Shown piece by piece: positions 35,795-46,775 of a stretch of DNA of 64,000 nt; positions within the stretch are counted from its first letter, which is position 1, and every line of letters starts with the position of its first letter. The notes beneath the pieces are model-generated. The model saw nothing but the letters and a program-made list of their open reading frames with translations. It was not told the DNA's origin and searched no databases. Source of the DNA: Sipunculus nudus (lineage: Eukaryota; Annelida; Sipuncula; Golfingiida; Sipunculidae); the NCBI GenBank assembly GCA_026874595.1, contig CM049315.1, positions 68,457,916-68,521,915 on the forward strand, read 5' to 3'. A program made the translations under genes and the position numbers.

Positions 35795-38280
35795 ACGGAG
35801 TTGGGTTTTTCTAGACCACGGTTTACGTGCTTCCGTTCTGATTTGACTCTCCAAATTCGGCAGACGTTTCGGTGGTGCGCTCTTCTAGGACAAGTTTGTT
35901 CTATTTTACGGGATAATACCCTATTAAGCTGAATAATTAATAACTTTTATATTTCCCCATATGCAGCCCCTATTTCTTTAGTTGTGCAAGGTCCTCCACG
36001 CCTGTGGCGCTTTTTCAGGAGGCGCCTCGGGGATTTTAACTGGCCTGTTAAGACCGTGGCCAAAGCGCATGACCTGCCCAAAACGCATTTCCGTGCAATA
36101 TGCGGTCACGCAGGTCCACTATAATCCCCATTGATCCCCCATATCCATGTTAAGGCCTCTACGGGATTTTTTTTTCTCTCTCAAAAGGAAGTAAAGATTT
36201 TTAATCCAAAGGCCACATCAATGCGAGGGCTTTTCAGTATGATCAACACTGGGCACTGAGTCCAGTGATGTGACTTCCGTTTGACACATTTTTTATGGGT
36301 TACAGGTATGTTGATTTTTATACATTCAAAAATATCTTTCCATGATAACCATGGTTTAAAAAAGTTCGGCCAAGTCATGTGTTTTATGAAGTATTTCTTT
36401 TTTCAAAAAGAAGCCCCACAACTTAATTAACTTTCGGGTTGGGTGGGGGGGGGGTTACATATGTGTTAAGATCCATTGTCTGTAGGGACGGTGAAACATG
36501 AAAAATTATCACCAGTACATCTTAAAATTGATAACAAACTAGAATCTGTAGTCAGGGCGTACAAACCTCCACCATGCAGAATATCCTTTAATATCAGTCG
36601 TGTGTTCACGTGTATGCGTTTCATGTGTGAACACTGTCATGCTTGTGAACTCACACGAGTTCACCTTGCGAGTGGCAGAACAAATAAATACGAATGGATT
36701 GCTTCCACACTGGCACAAAGGAATAGTCCTTTGTCATAATGGTTTATAGGAAAATATATATTGTGGTGATTCTTTTTACCTCCAAAATGAAATGAAATAT
36801 TGATATGTCTTTACCCTAACCCTCTAACGCTTTTTCAGGAGGCGACCTGTAATCCCCACTGACCCCCATTTCCATTATATCGCCTGTTAGGGAATTTAAC
36901 TCTGTCAAAAAGAAAAAGTAAAGATTTTCAATTCAAGCGCGGATCACATGTCCACATTAATCTTGTAATAGAGAGCACTCTTCCGATGAGTGGACACAAA
37001 GAGCTGAGACCCTTTACACGATCACCGTTTTATAGGTTTACAGGTATGTTGATTTTTACACATTCAGAAGTATCTTTCCATAATAACCATGGTTTTAAAA
37101 GTTCGGCCGATTTATTGGCTGTTTGAAAGAAAAAAGTTTTTTTTTTCAAAAGGAAGTCCGGGGGAGGATTACACAAACCGCTAAGGGTCCTCACTCTCTT
37201 GGTCACTTTGAAACCCCCACCAGAATCTATTTATCAGGCGTACGTTCATACGTGCACGTTTCAAGTAAAACATTGTCATGGTTCAGAATCACGGGTTCAC
37301 CAGGCGAGTGGCAGAACAACTGCATACGAATGGGCGGCTTCTACTCGGGGACAAAGGAAGAGCCCTTAATAATTATTCTTTTGTGGAATTGTGATTATTG
37401 CACTTAAGAAAAAATATAGTATGGTGATTCCGATTACCTCCAAAAATGTAATCGATTACGGATGCAGTTTTACTCTACCCCTCTACAAAGTTTCAGCAAA
37501 ATCTGTATATTACATTTTGCGTTAATCTGCTGAAAGATAATGCAAGGAACCAAGGCTGAAGTGGTTTCTTTGCTAAATGCTTTCATCGAAATATATCAAC
37601 CTGCTTTCTTTTTATCTGGCAGAGTTGTCAGTTTTGCATCAGACCTGCTTATTCCATGACAATTTACACTACTTAAACCAAACATTTAATACTGTTAGAA
37701 TATATTTTTCTGGGCCTATCTTTTTCACATTGGTAGCTATACGTTTCGCGTACAGGAGACTTCAACGACATATGTATGTGTATAAAAATAACGCATGAGC
37801 TGTTAATATGCCTTAGAATATACTCTCAACTGACTTCACTGAATAAACATCGTTTTTTCACGATGTCGCCTGAACTTCAACTAATACAAACCATCTTTCA
37901 TATAATTTCACGGTAGAATGCTATTTTATACAATCATTATATCTACGATATTTCCCAAGCAATGAAGCTGTCGGACCTATGCTGTTTATAAAAAAAAAAA
38001 ATCTCGCTTAAAATTTCGTACACCCTGAATATACCTCACGTCTCTTTTCAAAATTCATTTTTTGTGTGATTTCTGGTCTAGAATAATTTTTCTTTCTATG
38101 TTGATATTTTGGGGAGGATGTTCTTGGAGAATTCTAGCAGAATTAGTCTTTATATTATATAAGTGAAACACATAACAAAAGTTCCTGCAAATACCTTAGG
38201 ATTAAAATATGCGTCGTTTAGTACCTATCAGCTCATTACAAAAATATGCATCAGATAGAGCCGTGGATTTTCCACGGGTG
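35795..38280. other. 2.5-kb segment specific to unit 2
   Basis: Interrupts the homology between the gene 3 flank and the R block (unit 1/2 equivalents are continuous around 20830-20870). No coding potential recognised. Contains the tandem repeat annotated at 36180-37440. Confidence 0.55.
36180..37440. repeat. Imperfect tandem duplication, unit about 640-740 bp
   Basis: Shared landmarks in order: AAAGATTTT, ACAGGTATGTTGATTTTTA (36302 and 37040), ATAACCATGGTTT, AAGTTCGGCC, GAGTGGCAGAACAA (about 36669 and 37306), GGTGATTC...TTACCTCCAAAA. Indels make the period vary. Confidence 0.8.
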
Positions 38281-38339
38281 CAGTTAGTAAAAAATTATAT
38301 CAGAAAATATATTTCTGGTTGAAAAATATGTTAAATTAA

Positions 38340-39080
38340 AAACCTTCATAGAAAACACAGGAAATAATGTATTAATGTTATTAACATTTTTCCTTTTGAC
38401 TTCTCCGTCTTCTTCTGTATTTTTTTTCTGTTCCTCGGGAATGACCATCCCTCGCTTAGCGGGCCGGTGAAGCGGTCGGTCAAGGACCTGAACTCAATTA
38501 TGTTGTTCGCACTCATTGAACTCTGATGAGTTGTAACGCTCTTGGGGCGCCCCCAAGAACCGGTAAACTTGTTAATGCATAATTGCTAGAAACATTATGG
38601 GCGAAGATATACTTTATTGTTCTAAATCCCATCAGACAGACTCCTGGGGCGTGGAAGTCTGATTAAACAACGGGCGATCTCGGTCGGGTTGCTGTCAACA
38701 TCATAGTTAAAAAACACATTGGTATATGATTTATATTTTTACCTATTACCGGTGTCGTCCCCAAGCCGAGCTCAATCAAGAAGGCCACCTAGATCATGTG
38801 ACATAAGTATGTTTGACGCAGCTTACATTGTGCCAGATAGTCAGTCAGACAGACAGACGGACGGACGGACGGACAGACAGACATACAAAGTGCAGGACCC
38901 TATCAATGTATGCAGCAGTTTGTTTCAGTTTCCGGTAGGTCTTTGTGGTACCATTATACTGGTCGTTATAGCTATCTTAATAAATCACCGTATCTTGGTA
39001 TAACAGATCGGGTACACCTCATGCGCTGTAGCATGATTCTGTGATAGTAAACATTGAAAAAAAATGAGGGATAGGTCTAT
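38340..39080. repeat. R block, copy 3, left part
   Basis: Continues at 46776 after the LTR element. Its portion from 38749 matches window base 1 onwards. Confidence 0.85.
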
Positions 39081-39085
39081 CTCCT

Positions 39086-40234
39086 TGTCACCCCTAACTT
39101 AACGTGAAAACTTTACAACGGATATATCCTATAAAACCATACGATGGGTTTACGCTCGCCACTTGATTTCACTCATCAAGAAATTAGATCCCGGTCATTA
39201 CAGGTGACATTTCCAGGTTCTTTTAAGGACGTGTATTAAAATACCAGACAATCATACACCCAGATCAATAGAAACTATGAGACATCAGGTTAAATTCACA
39301 AATATAATTCAAGACAATACTTACAGAGACACCAATGTGAGTGTGTGCGTTGATGTGTCAATACGACAGTTCTTCACATTAAAATTACAGGATATTTTAC
39401 TGAGTCCATGGTTTGTATAAAAAAACCATAAAGTCCAGTTCCTTCAGAGATCTCTGGTTACTGTTTTGTGTAGAATCTAGCGTATGGTTAGTACCATATA
39501 GATCTAGTCTTTCTGAGTTTAGCGATCTTCAACTGATCTTGCTTGTCTGCGACCCGGGTAGGTTTACGTTCACATGCATGCAATAACGCTCTTTGTTTAT
39601 GTAGAGCTTAGAGTCCTTGACCTTGCTCGTGTAGCAACGGTTTCACGGCTTACGGCGGTTATGTATCTAGGTCAAGCTGAACTAGGCCGGCAGGTGACGA
39701 GCGCGCTCTCTCACTTTATCACCAATACGAAGCTCCGTCGGCAGCACGGCTGAGTTCTCATGAGCTGGGTCCTTGCCTCATGTAGAAGCTTGCTTCTATG
39801 CCGTTCCTGGCGTTTCAATGTTCCTACTCCCGTTCGTGCGTGCTGCCACCTCAAGCTTCAAGACCCAACTGAAGGCAGCTTCCAGCGTCTCTCCCTGAAC
39901 TCTGACGTCACAATCGTCGTCACAATACGGCGATCCGGTTCTCTGATTGGCTCATTTCTCAAGTGTCCCATATAAGGATATATGTGACCTAGTTTGACTG
40001 TTAGCGTCACCATGGCGACCCACATACCAAATGTAATAATTACACACGATGCGTGACACGGATAAATCAGCTGATAGCCGATGGGATTCCATACAAGAAT
40101 ACACAATATATATATATACAATCAAGACCTGTCAACGCTTTAGGATGACGCTTCACGTCAATATCAATAGAGAACAGACTTCGTTAAACTATGATACAAA
40201 ACACCGTACATATTGTCACCGATTTCTGGTGACA
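39086..40234 (-). repeat. 3' LTR
   Basis: 1149 bp, ends in the 7-bp inverted repeat TGTCACC/GGTGACA. Contains, in transcription order, a CArG box (CCTTATATGG, 39977-39968), an ATTGG/CCAAT box (39950-39946) and a perfect cAMP-response palindrome TGACGTCA (39910-39903). Confidence 0.95.
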
Positions 40235-40237
40235 TCA

Positions 40238-40249
40238 CCCCCTCCTTTT
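40238..40249 (-). other. Polypurine tract
   Basis: AAAAGGAGGGGG on the element's sense strand, 3 nt before the 3' LTR, the expected primer for plus-strand DNA synthesis. Confidence 0.75.
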
Positions 40250-40454
40250 AAGGAAAATACACAGTATTTTCTCGATACATCGTATCGTTCTATCTTACAG
40301 GGTCCAGCTAAACATATTTACATGTAGCAATACATAGCAATACATAAGGGTCATGTAACAAGTTGTCATTAGTACATGCCCACGGTCTATGACACAGGGC
40401 AAAATCTAGTACATGTTTAGACTTAACTGGCTAAACATTATAGCTCATTACATC

Positions 40455-41030
40455 CTAACACTCAGGCAGTCTGCTAAGAAAATCAGGTCCATGGTTTAGT
40501 TTACCTGACACTGCTTCAATATCAAATCTAAACTCTTGTAGAACCAGTGCCCATCTCATTACTCTCTTATTAGCACATTTTGATTTGCTAATACACTTTA
40601 ATGGTTTGTGGTCGGTCTGAATGGTGAACGGTCTACAAGCCAGGTACATCTCAAATTTCTGTACAGACCATACAATTGCTAATGACTCTTTCTCGATGGT
40701 GGAGTAATTTCTCTCCCTGGGCAATAGTTTACGACTGGCATAAGCTACTGGGTGCATGATCCCCTCGTGTCTTTGCATCAGGATACAGCCAATACCCACA
40801 TCAGATGCATCACATTTCAAATAAAATCGTTTACTGAAATCAGGTAGCTTCAGTATGGGAGGGTCTGACAGTTTAGCCTTTAGAGAACAGTACGCGTTCT
40901 CGTGTACGGGTTTCCAGTCTAGTTTGTTAGGTTGACCTTTACGCGTTAGATCAGTCAAGGGCACCGCTATTTCCGCATAGTTTGGCACGAATTTTCGATA
41001 GTACCCTGTAAGACCTAGGAATGCTCGCAA
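40455..41030 (-). CDS. RT C-terminal region and RNase H of the LTR element
   Basis: 191-codon frame continuing pol after a frame break near 41037. It starts in the RT connection (FLGLTGYYRKFVPNYAEIA) and runs through RNase H: FYLKCDASDVGIGCILMQ with the first catalytic Asp, YSTIEKESLAIVWSV with the catalytic Glu, and TDHKPL with the next Asp. It ends with a DFLSRLPE motif, common at the end of RNase H in Ty3/gypsy elements. Overlaps the upstream frame by 80 nt. Comparing the frames around the KTKK motif suggests one extra base, so it is more likely a mutation than programmed frameshifting, though the latter is not excluded. Confidence 0.85.
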   Translation of the reverse strand: MRAFLGLTGYYRKFVPNYAEIAVPLTDLTRKGQPNKLDWKPVHENAYCSLKAKLSDPPILKLPDFSKRFYLKCDASDVGIGCILMQRHEGIMHPVAYASRKLLPRERNYSTIEKESLAIVWSVQKFEMYLACRPFTIQTDHKPLKCISKSKCANKRVMRWALVLQEFRFDIEAVSGKLNHGPDFLSRLPEC

Positions 41031-44000
41031 AAGCCTTCTTTGTCTTAGGTCTATCAGTGCTCTGTATTCTCTTGAGCAAAACTGGATTAGTGGCCAAGTT
41101 GCCCGTGCCTACAAGGTGTCCCAAAAACTCTAGGCTCTGGTAGCCTATGAAGGTTTTAGCTGGTTTAGCTGCTAAGTTTGCACATTCTAATCTAACTAGC
41201 ACTTCTCTAAGAGTTCTTAAGTGCTCGTCCCAAGTCTCTGCGTGTATTAACACGTCATCTACATAACATACTACATTCGGCATGTCGCTGAACATTTTCC
41301 GCATCATGCGGGTGAAAACCGCTCCGGCAGTTACCAGGCCGAATGGCATAACCCTAAATTGGTAATGGCCATCGGGTGTAACAAAGGCCGTCTTATCCCT
41401 GGATTCCTCAGAAACAGGGATCTGCCAGTAACCTTTCGTCAGGTCAAGTTTTGTAAAATACTGGCTTTTCGCGACTTCGACAAAAAGTGTTTCTGGATCC
41501 GGCATGGGTTCAGGATCGAACACGACTGATTGGTTCAGCTTTCGGTAGTCTATCACGAATCTAGTCTTACCGTCAGGTTTCCTAAGCAGGATACAGGGGG
41601 ACGCATAGCTAGAATCTGACTGTTCAATAATGCCTAAGTTTAACATTTCCTGGATTTCTGTTCGCATTGTCTCTCGCAGTTCAAAAGGCACCCTATAGGG
41701 CCTAGTTTTTACAGGTACATCAGATGAGAGTTTAATGCTACATTCTACAACATTGGTAAGCTTGGGTACATCTGTGAATACATCCCCATATTGCCTAAGC
41801 AGACTGAGTATTTCACGGCGCTGACACTTGCCTAGGTCAGCATTTACCTGAACATCTCGCTCAGTCTGGCGGCGCGCATACGACGGTAACGACATGTGGG
41901 CATCCTCATCAATCCCTTCTGGGTTTAACTCTCCGAACACGGGAGGCTCTGTTTCCCCGTCTACACCGTCAGGATCATGTATAGAATCAGGTGCGCCCTT
42001 GGCTACCGCTGCCAGAATATGCTGGGGCTCGTTTCTAGCATGGTACCGTTTCAGCATATTCACGTGGAAGGTTTTAACCTTATCGCCAATCTTAATCCGA
42101 TAGTCTAAGTCCCCAACCCTGTTTACAATAGTATAGGGGCCTTTCCACTGTACCATTAATTTGTTCCGCTCCGTCGGGAGTAACAACAAAACTTCGTCTC
42201 CGGCCTCAAACCTGCGCGTGCATTTACCTCTATCATATAACAGTTTGTGTCTGTTCGCTGATTTGTTCAACGCCTCTCTAGCTAACGCGCATGTGTCGCT
42301 TAGTTTGTCTTGTAGGTCCAGGACGTATTGGTACGTGGTTTTAGTCTCGACGCTAGTATCTCGCTTGGTCCACAGATCCCTTAGAATCCGCATCGGTCCT
42401 CTAACGATCCTACCATAGAGCAACTCAAAGGGTGAGAACCCTGTGCTCTCATGTGGCGCTTCTCGGTACGCAAAAAGCACGGCGCTGAGGTACCGATCCC
42501 AATCTCGCGGTCTTTCCTCGCACATCCGTTTCAACATTAACTTTAACGTTCCATTGAATCTCTCCACCATTCCGTTGCACATAGGATGGTAAGGAGTAGT
42601 GGTGAGCTGTCTTACAGACAAAACACGGCTAACTTCTCGCATGAGGTCTGACGTAAATTGTGTTCCCATGTCAGTAAGCACCTCTGACGGCACTCCTAAC
42701 CGCGCATAAATATCAACTAGCGCATCAGCCACAGAGACTGTATCTATGTTCTTTAAAGCAACAGCCTCCGGATATCTAGTGGCATAATCCATAACGGTCA
42801 GAATATACCTGTGACCTCTCTCGGACGCTGGATGGATCGGCCCAACCAGATCCATCGAAATTCTACGCCAGGGCTCATCAATTAATGGCATCTGGCCTAA
42901 CGTAGCTCCAGGCACCTTGCCTTTCGGTATGGTTTTCTGGCAAATGGGACAGGACTTGCAAAACTCAGCAATGTCATTATACATCCCTTTCCAGAAAAAC
43001 TGAGTTCTCACGCGGTCGTGCGTTTTGTCTATGCCCTGATGACCCGCCATAACCGCTTCGTGGCCCATCCTCATTACGTCGTACCGTAACGTCTGAGGTA
43101 CCACCACTCGAGATCCATCTTGATCTCCCCGTTTGTCACTCACAACCCGAACTAAATATCCGTCCTCAATTCTAAATGGACTATCATTTCTAGCCTCTCT
43201 AGCTAGCCTCCAATACGGCGCTAAAGACCCATCCTCCTCCTGCGCCTTCAAAAATTCGGCCGGACTCACATCGGCAACTGGGTTTGCAACATTCAAGCTA
43301 CGCGTCGGTATCTGTTTCTCTCGTGCAGCGCTCCGTGTCTCCACCGCGGACGACACCTCCTTTTGTGACTCTACACCGTCACACACTATGCCTGAGGACC
43401 GCTCAGACTTCCACGTCGGGTCCGGATCATACGGATCACGCGCTCCCGCTACGTTACCTAGCGCTAAATCACATACAGCATCCCCGACCACCATTGCCTC
43501 GATAGTACCGACAAAGTACGCACAGTCCACATTAATCCTAGCCGTAGGAAATTGTCTTACAGACCCGTCGAACAACCTACACTCGACCTGGTGTCCGGTG
43601 AACTGATTCGGCTCCACGTACGACTCACGTATTCCTGCCGAGGAACATCCCGAATCCCGCAGCACCCTCGCTGACTTACCATTCACCAGCCCTTCACACA
43701 CAGGTAACGAGATTCCGCCTTCTGTCTGGGCAGCAAATCCTAACGACTGACTCGGACTCTCTACTTCCGGTTTCACCGCACCGACTGTCTCCGTTTCCGC
43801 CTCGACTACTGCCATTGACATAGTCTCCGGTTTCTGTTTTGGGTTATACGGGGGGCTAAAATTAGTCCTATACCTCTGCTGATCGCCAGCAGCACGCCCT
43901 ACTTGAGGGGAAGACCTAGGCCTCGACCGGGCACTAGTCTTACATTCCCGCGCCTTATGTCCCAGTTCATTACATAAATAACATCTGATGCCTCCTGATG

Positions 44001-44901
44001 GCTTAAATGTCTGACCGTCCGGACTGCGCTCAACCTCTCGCTTCTCTCTAGGCTGAGATACCGGTTGCGCTGGACGCGGCACATTATTGCCATAACGAGG
44101 ACCTGCTGTAAGGCTGTGTACACCGTGAGCCTCCGTATAACTCTCGGCTAAGTCTACCATACTATCAAAGTCACGACACCGTCTCTCTTTCAAAAACATA
44201 GAGAGATCCCTACTACAGCAGTTTACGAACTGCTCACACATCAACAGGTTAACTACCCCGTCGTAGTCACCTCCGACCCCTGCCATCCCTATCCAATGGT
44301 CTAGGTATCCACTCAGTCTCACCGCAAACTGACTCGGCGTTTCGCCTCGCTCAGGCCTACAAGTCCGAAACTTGTGTCGATAACCCTCTTCGGTCATTTG
44401 GTATCGCTTTAACAAGGCTATCTTTAACTTATCGTAATCCATGGCCTCACAAACCGATAACTGTGTGTAAGTCCCTAGCGCCTTACCCCGCAGTAACGGA
44501 CTCAGGTGTAACGCCCAATTCTCCCTATCATAGCCTTGACATACAGCTAATCGTTCAAATCGCTCAAGAAACGCATCTAGCTGATCGTGAGCCTCATCAA
44601 AAGGTGGAAGCTGGATTTTCGGGAATACATCCCTACTTCTCTCTTCTTTAACCCCAGAGTCAGACTTTAACCTTAGAACCTCTATTTCGTGGGCTCTAGC
44701 CTCTCGCTCGCGCTCTAATTCCCGCTGCTCACGCTCTAATTCCCGCTCTAATTCCCGCTGTTCCTTCTCTATTTCACGTTGCCTAGCTCTTTCCTCACGT
44801 TCCTCATCCGCACGCCGTCTAGCCTCAACATAATCTTGTAAAGCCTGGTCCTTAAGCCCCAAGGCCTGTCCGCATCTAACAAGTGACTCTAACGTTTCCA
44901 T
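40951..44901 (-). CDS. Gag-protease-integrase-RT polyprotein of Gmr1-like element
   Basis: 1316-codon open frame. Residues 25-72 are a charged, probably coiled-coil segment; about 95-260 a gag/capsid region; 307-320 a zinc knuckle CX2CX4HX4C; about 400-490 a retropepsin with DSG at 416-418; about 605-655 an HHCC zinc domain (H614, H621, C651, C654); 680-790 the integrase core with D684, D744 and E780 (exact D-35-E spacing); about 895-955 a GPY/F-like module (GPYTIV at 921); about 1040-1275 reverse transcriptase with VMPFGL and the catalytic YVDD at 1213-1216. Integrase precedes RT, unlike ordinary Ty3/gypsy pol. The frame is broken only near its end, where RNase H continues in another frame. 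All catalytic residues checked are present. Confidence 0.93.
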   Translation of the reverse strand: METLESLVRCGQALGLKDQALQDYVEARRRADEEREERARQREIEKEQRELERELEREQRELEREREARAHEIEVLRLKSDSGVKEERSRDVFPKIQLPPFDEAHDQLDAFLERFERLAVCQGYDRENWALHLSPLLRGKALGTYTQLSVCEAMDYDKLKIALLKRYQMTEEGYRHKFRTCRPERGETPSQFAVRLSGYLDHWIGMAGVGGDYDGVVNLLMCEQFVNCCSRDLSMFLKERRCRDFDSMVDLAESYTEAHGVHSLTAGPRYGNNVPRPAQPVSQPREKREVERSPDGQTFKPSGGIRCYLCNELGHKARECKTSARSRPRSSPQVGRAAGDQQRYRTNFSPPYNPKQKPETMSMAVVEAETETVGAVKPEVESPSQSLGFAAQTEGGISLPVCEGLVNGKSARVLRDSGCSSAGIRESYVEPNQFTGHQVECRLFDGSVRQFPTARINVDCAYFVGTIEAMVVGDAVCDLALGNVAGARDPYDPDPTWKSERSSGIVCDGVESQKEVSSAVETRSAAREKQIPTRSLNVANPVADVSPAEFLKAQEEDGSLAPYWRLAREARNDSPFRIEDGYLVRVVSDKRGDQDGSRVVVPQTLRYDVMRMGHEAVMAGHQGIDKTHDRVRTQFFWKGMYNDIAEFCKSCPICQKTIPKGKVPGATLGQMPLIDEPWRRISMDLVGPIHPASERGHRYILTVMDYATRYPEAVALKNIDTVSVADALVDIYARLGVPSEVLTDMGTQFTSDLMREVSRVLSVRQLTTTPYHPMCNGMVERFNGTLKLMLKRMCEERPRDWDRYLSAVLFAYREAPHESTGFSPFELLYGRIVRGPMRILRDLWTKRDTSVETKTTYQYVLDLQDKLSDTCALAREALNKSANRHKLLYDRGKCTRRFEAGDEVLLLLPTERNKLMVQWKGPYTIVNRVGDLDYRIKIGDKVKTFHVNMLKRYHARNEPQHILAAVAKGAPDSIHDPDGVDGETEPPVFGELNPEGIDEDAHMSLPSYARRQTERDVQVNADLGKCQRREILSLLRQYGDVFTDVPKLTNVVECSIKLSSDVPVKTRPYRVPFELRETMRTEIQEMLNLGIIEQSDSSYASPCILLRKPDGKTRFVIDYRKLNQSVVFDPEPMPDPETLFVEVAKSQYFTKLDLTKGYWQIPVSEESRDKTAFVTPDGHYQFRVMPFGLVTAGAVFTRMMRKMFSDMPNVVCYVDDVLIHAETWDEHLRTLREVLVRLECANLAAKPAKTFIGYQSLEFLGHLVGTGNLATNPVLLKRIQSTDRPKTKKAFASIPRSYRVLSKIRAKLCGNSGALD

Positions 44902-45621
44902 GGTAACGCTCTAACCTAGTAAGATTCCAGTATCTAGTAATATCCGCTCTTAAAAATCCGTAAATACGTACTGTTAAAGCCAACCTAACGAACCGGCGGT
45001 ATCCGTACAATAACACTACGGTAGCTCTACGCATCAAAATTCTACTTATACGGACGGACGGACGGAAGGTCGGACGAAGGGTCAGACGGATGGACGGATG
45101 GATATCAAGATATCAATAAACACCATGCACCTATCATTACCATGCCAATCGGGAGGGGTAAACTTACCTGTCAAGAGACCCTACCACGTGACCAATCACA
45201 AACTAGTGTAGAAAAAATTATACCAGGGCGTATCTAACAACATCAAAAATTTTCACTCTAATCTGGGTTTATATCAACCCAATAATGATGTCCAGGTATC
45301 ACTGAACTAGCATTTCTCACAAAACATGCATGTGTTCTAGCCAAATCTACAAGGTATATGCCGATCTTGAAACAATGTTGTGCTTCAGGTAATATTCTCA
45401 CTGAATAAATATTAACTCCTAACAGTGGGGTAATTTCATTGTGCAAGTATACACTACAACATCAGTTTGGTGTCATTTCCAATTATTAATTCAGATCAAC
45501 TCTAGTTTGAGTATATGAATGTCTGGTTTCAGTACTGTTTTCTCAGTTCAAAACTTCTGAAACTTACTGTAATTAGCCAGTTTTTTAAGGCTAATTATAT
45601 CCTGGCACGCTCGCCATACAA
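44902..45621 (-). other. 5' leader of the LTR element
   Basis: 720 nt between the 5' LTR and the gag ATG, with a GGAC/GGAT microsatellite at about 45052-45103. The primer-binding candidate is at 45599-45616, five bases after the LTR; the cognate tRNA was not determined. Confidence 0.6.
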
Positions 45622-46770
45622 TGTCACCCGTAACTTAACGTGAAAACTTTACAACGGATATATCCTATAAAACCATACGATGGGTTTACGCTCGCCACTT
45701 GATTTCACTCATCAAGAAATTAGATCCCGGTCATTACAGGTGACATTTCCAGGTTCTTTTAAGGACGTGTATTAAAATACCAGACAATCATACACCCAGA
45801 TCAATAGAAACTATGAGACATCAGGTTAAATTCACAAATATAATTCAAGACAATACTTACAGAGACACCAATGTGAGTGTGTGCGTTGATGTGTCAATAC
45901 GACAGTTCTTCACATTAAAATTACAGGATATTTTACTGAGTCCATGGTTTGTATAAAAAAACCATAAAGTCCAGTTCCTTCAGAGATCTCTGGTTACTGT
46001 TTTGTGTAGAATCTAGCGTATGGTTAGTACCATATAGATCTAGTCTTTCTGAGTTTAGCGATCTTCAACTGATCTTGCTTGTCTGCGACCCGGGTAGGTT
46101 TACGTTCACATGCATGCAATAACGCTCTTTGTTTATGTAGAGCTTAGAGTCCTTGACCTTGCTCGTGTAGCAACGGTTTCACGGCTTACGGCGGTTATGT
46201 ATCTAGGTCAAGCTGAACTAGGCCGGCAGGTGACGAGCGCGCTCTCTCACTTTATCACCAATACGAAGCTCCGTCGGCAGCACGGCTGAGTTCTCATGAG
46301 CTGGGTCCTTGCCTCATGTAGAAGCTTGCTTCTTTGCCGTTCCTGGCGTTTCAATGTTCCTACTCCCGTTCGTGCGTGCTGCCACCTCAAGCTTCAAGAC
46401 CCAACTGAAGGCAGCTTCAAGCGTCTCTCCCTGAACTCTGACGTCACAATCGTCGTCACAATACGGCGATCCGGTTCTCTGATTGGCTCATTTCTCAAGT
46501 GTCCCATATAAGGATATATGTGACCTAGTTTGACTGTTAGCGTCACCATGGCGACCCACATACCAAATGTAATAATTACACACGATGCGTGACACGGATA
46601 AATCAGCTGATAGCCGATGGGATTCCATACAAGAATACACAATATATATATATACAATCAAGACCTGTCAACGCTTTAGGATGACGCTTCACGTCAATAT
46701 CAATAGAGAACAGACTTCGTTAAACTATGATACAAAACACCGTACATATTGTCACCGATTTCTGGTGACA
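45622..46770 (-). repeat. 5' LTR (promoter-bearing)
   Basis: Pair of 39086-40234. Drives the element leftwards. CArG box at 46513-46504 and TGACGTCA at 46446-46439 are both intact. Confidence 0.95.
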
Positions 46771-46775
46771 CTCCT

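Larger units (their letters stand above)
39086..46770 (-). mobile_element. Complete Gmr1-like LTR retrotransposon (7685 bp)
   Basis: Two LTRs of 1149 bp (39086-40234 and 45622-46770) start TGTCACC and end GGTGACA, and differ at 3 positions by eye. CTCCT flanks both sides (39081-39085, 46771-46775) as target duplication; the unoccupied site reads CTCCTGTTGG at 336-345. The element reads leftwards: the 5' LTR is the right one, followed by a possible primer site (45616-45599, starting TGGCGAGCGTGCC), gag-pol (44901-40455), and a purine tract (40249-40238) before the 3' LTR. Pol order is protease, integrase, RT, RNase H. The Gmr1 clade of Ty3/gypsy-like elements is known for this order. Confidence 0.93.

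Noticed and set aside
39760-40327. Small ORFs in the LTRs, duplicated at 46296-46914
   Set aside because: They lie in LTR regulatory sequence and are identical only because the LTRs are.
41894-43606. Plus-strand ORFs opposite gag-pol
   Set aside because: Shadows of the 1316-codon polyprotein frame on the minus strand.
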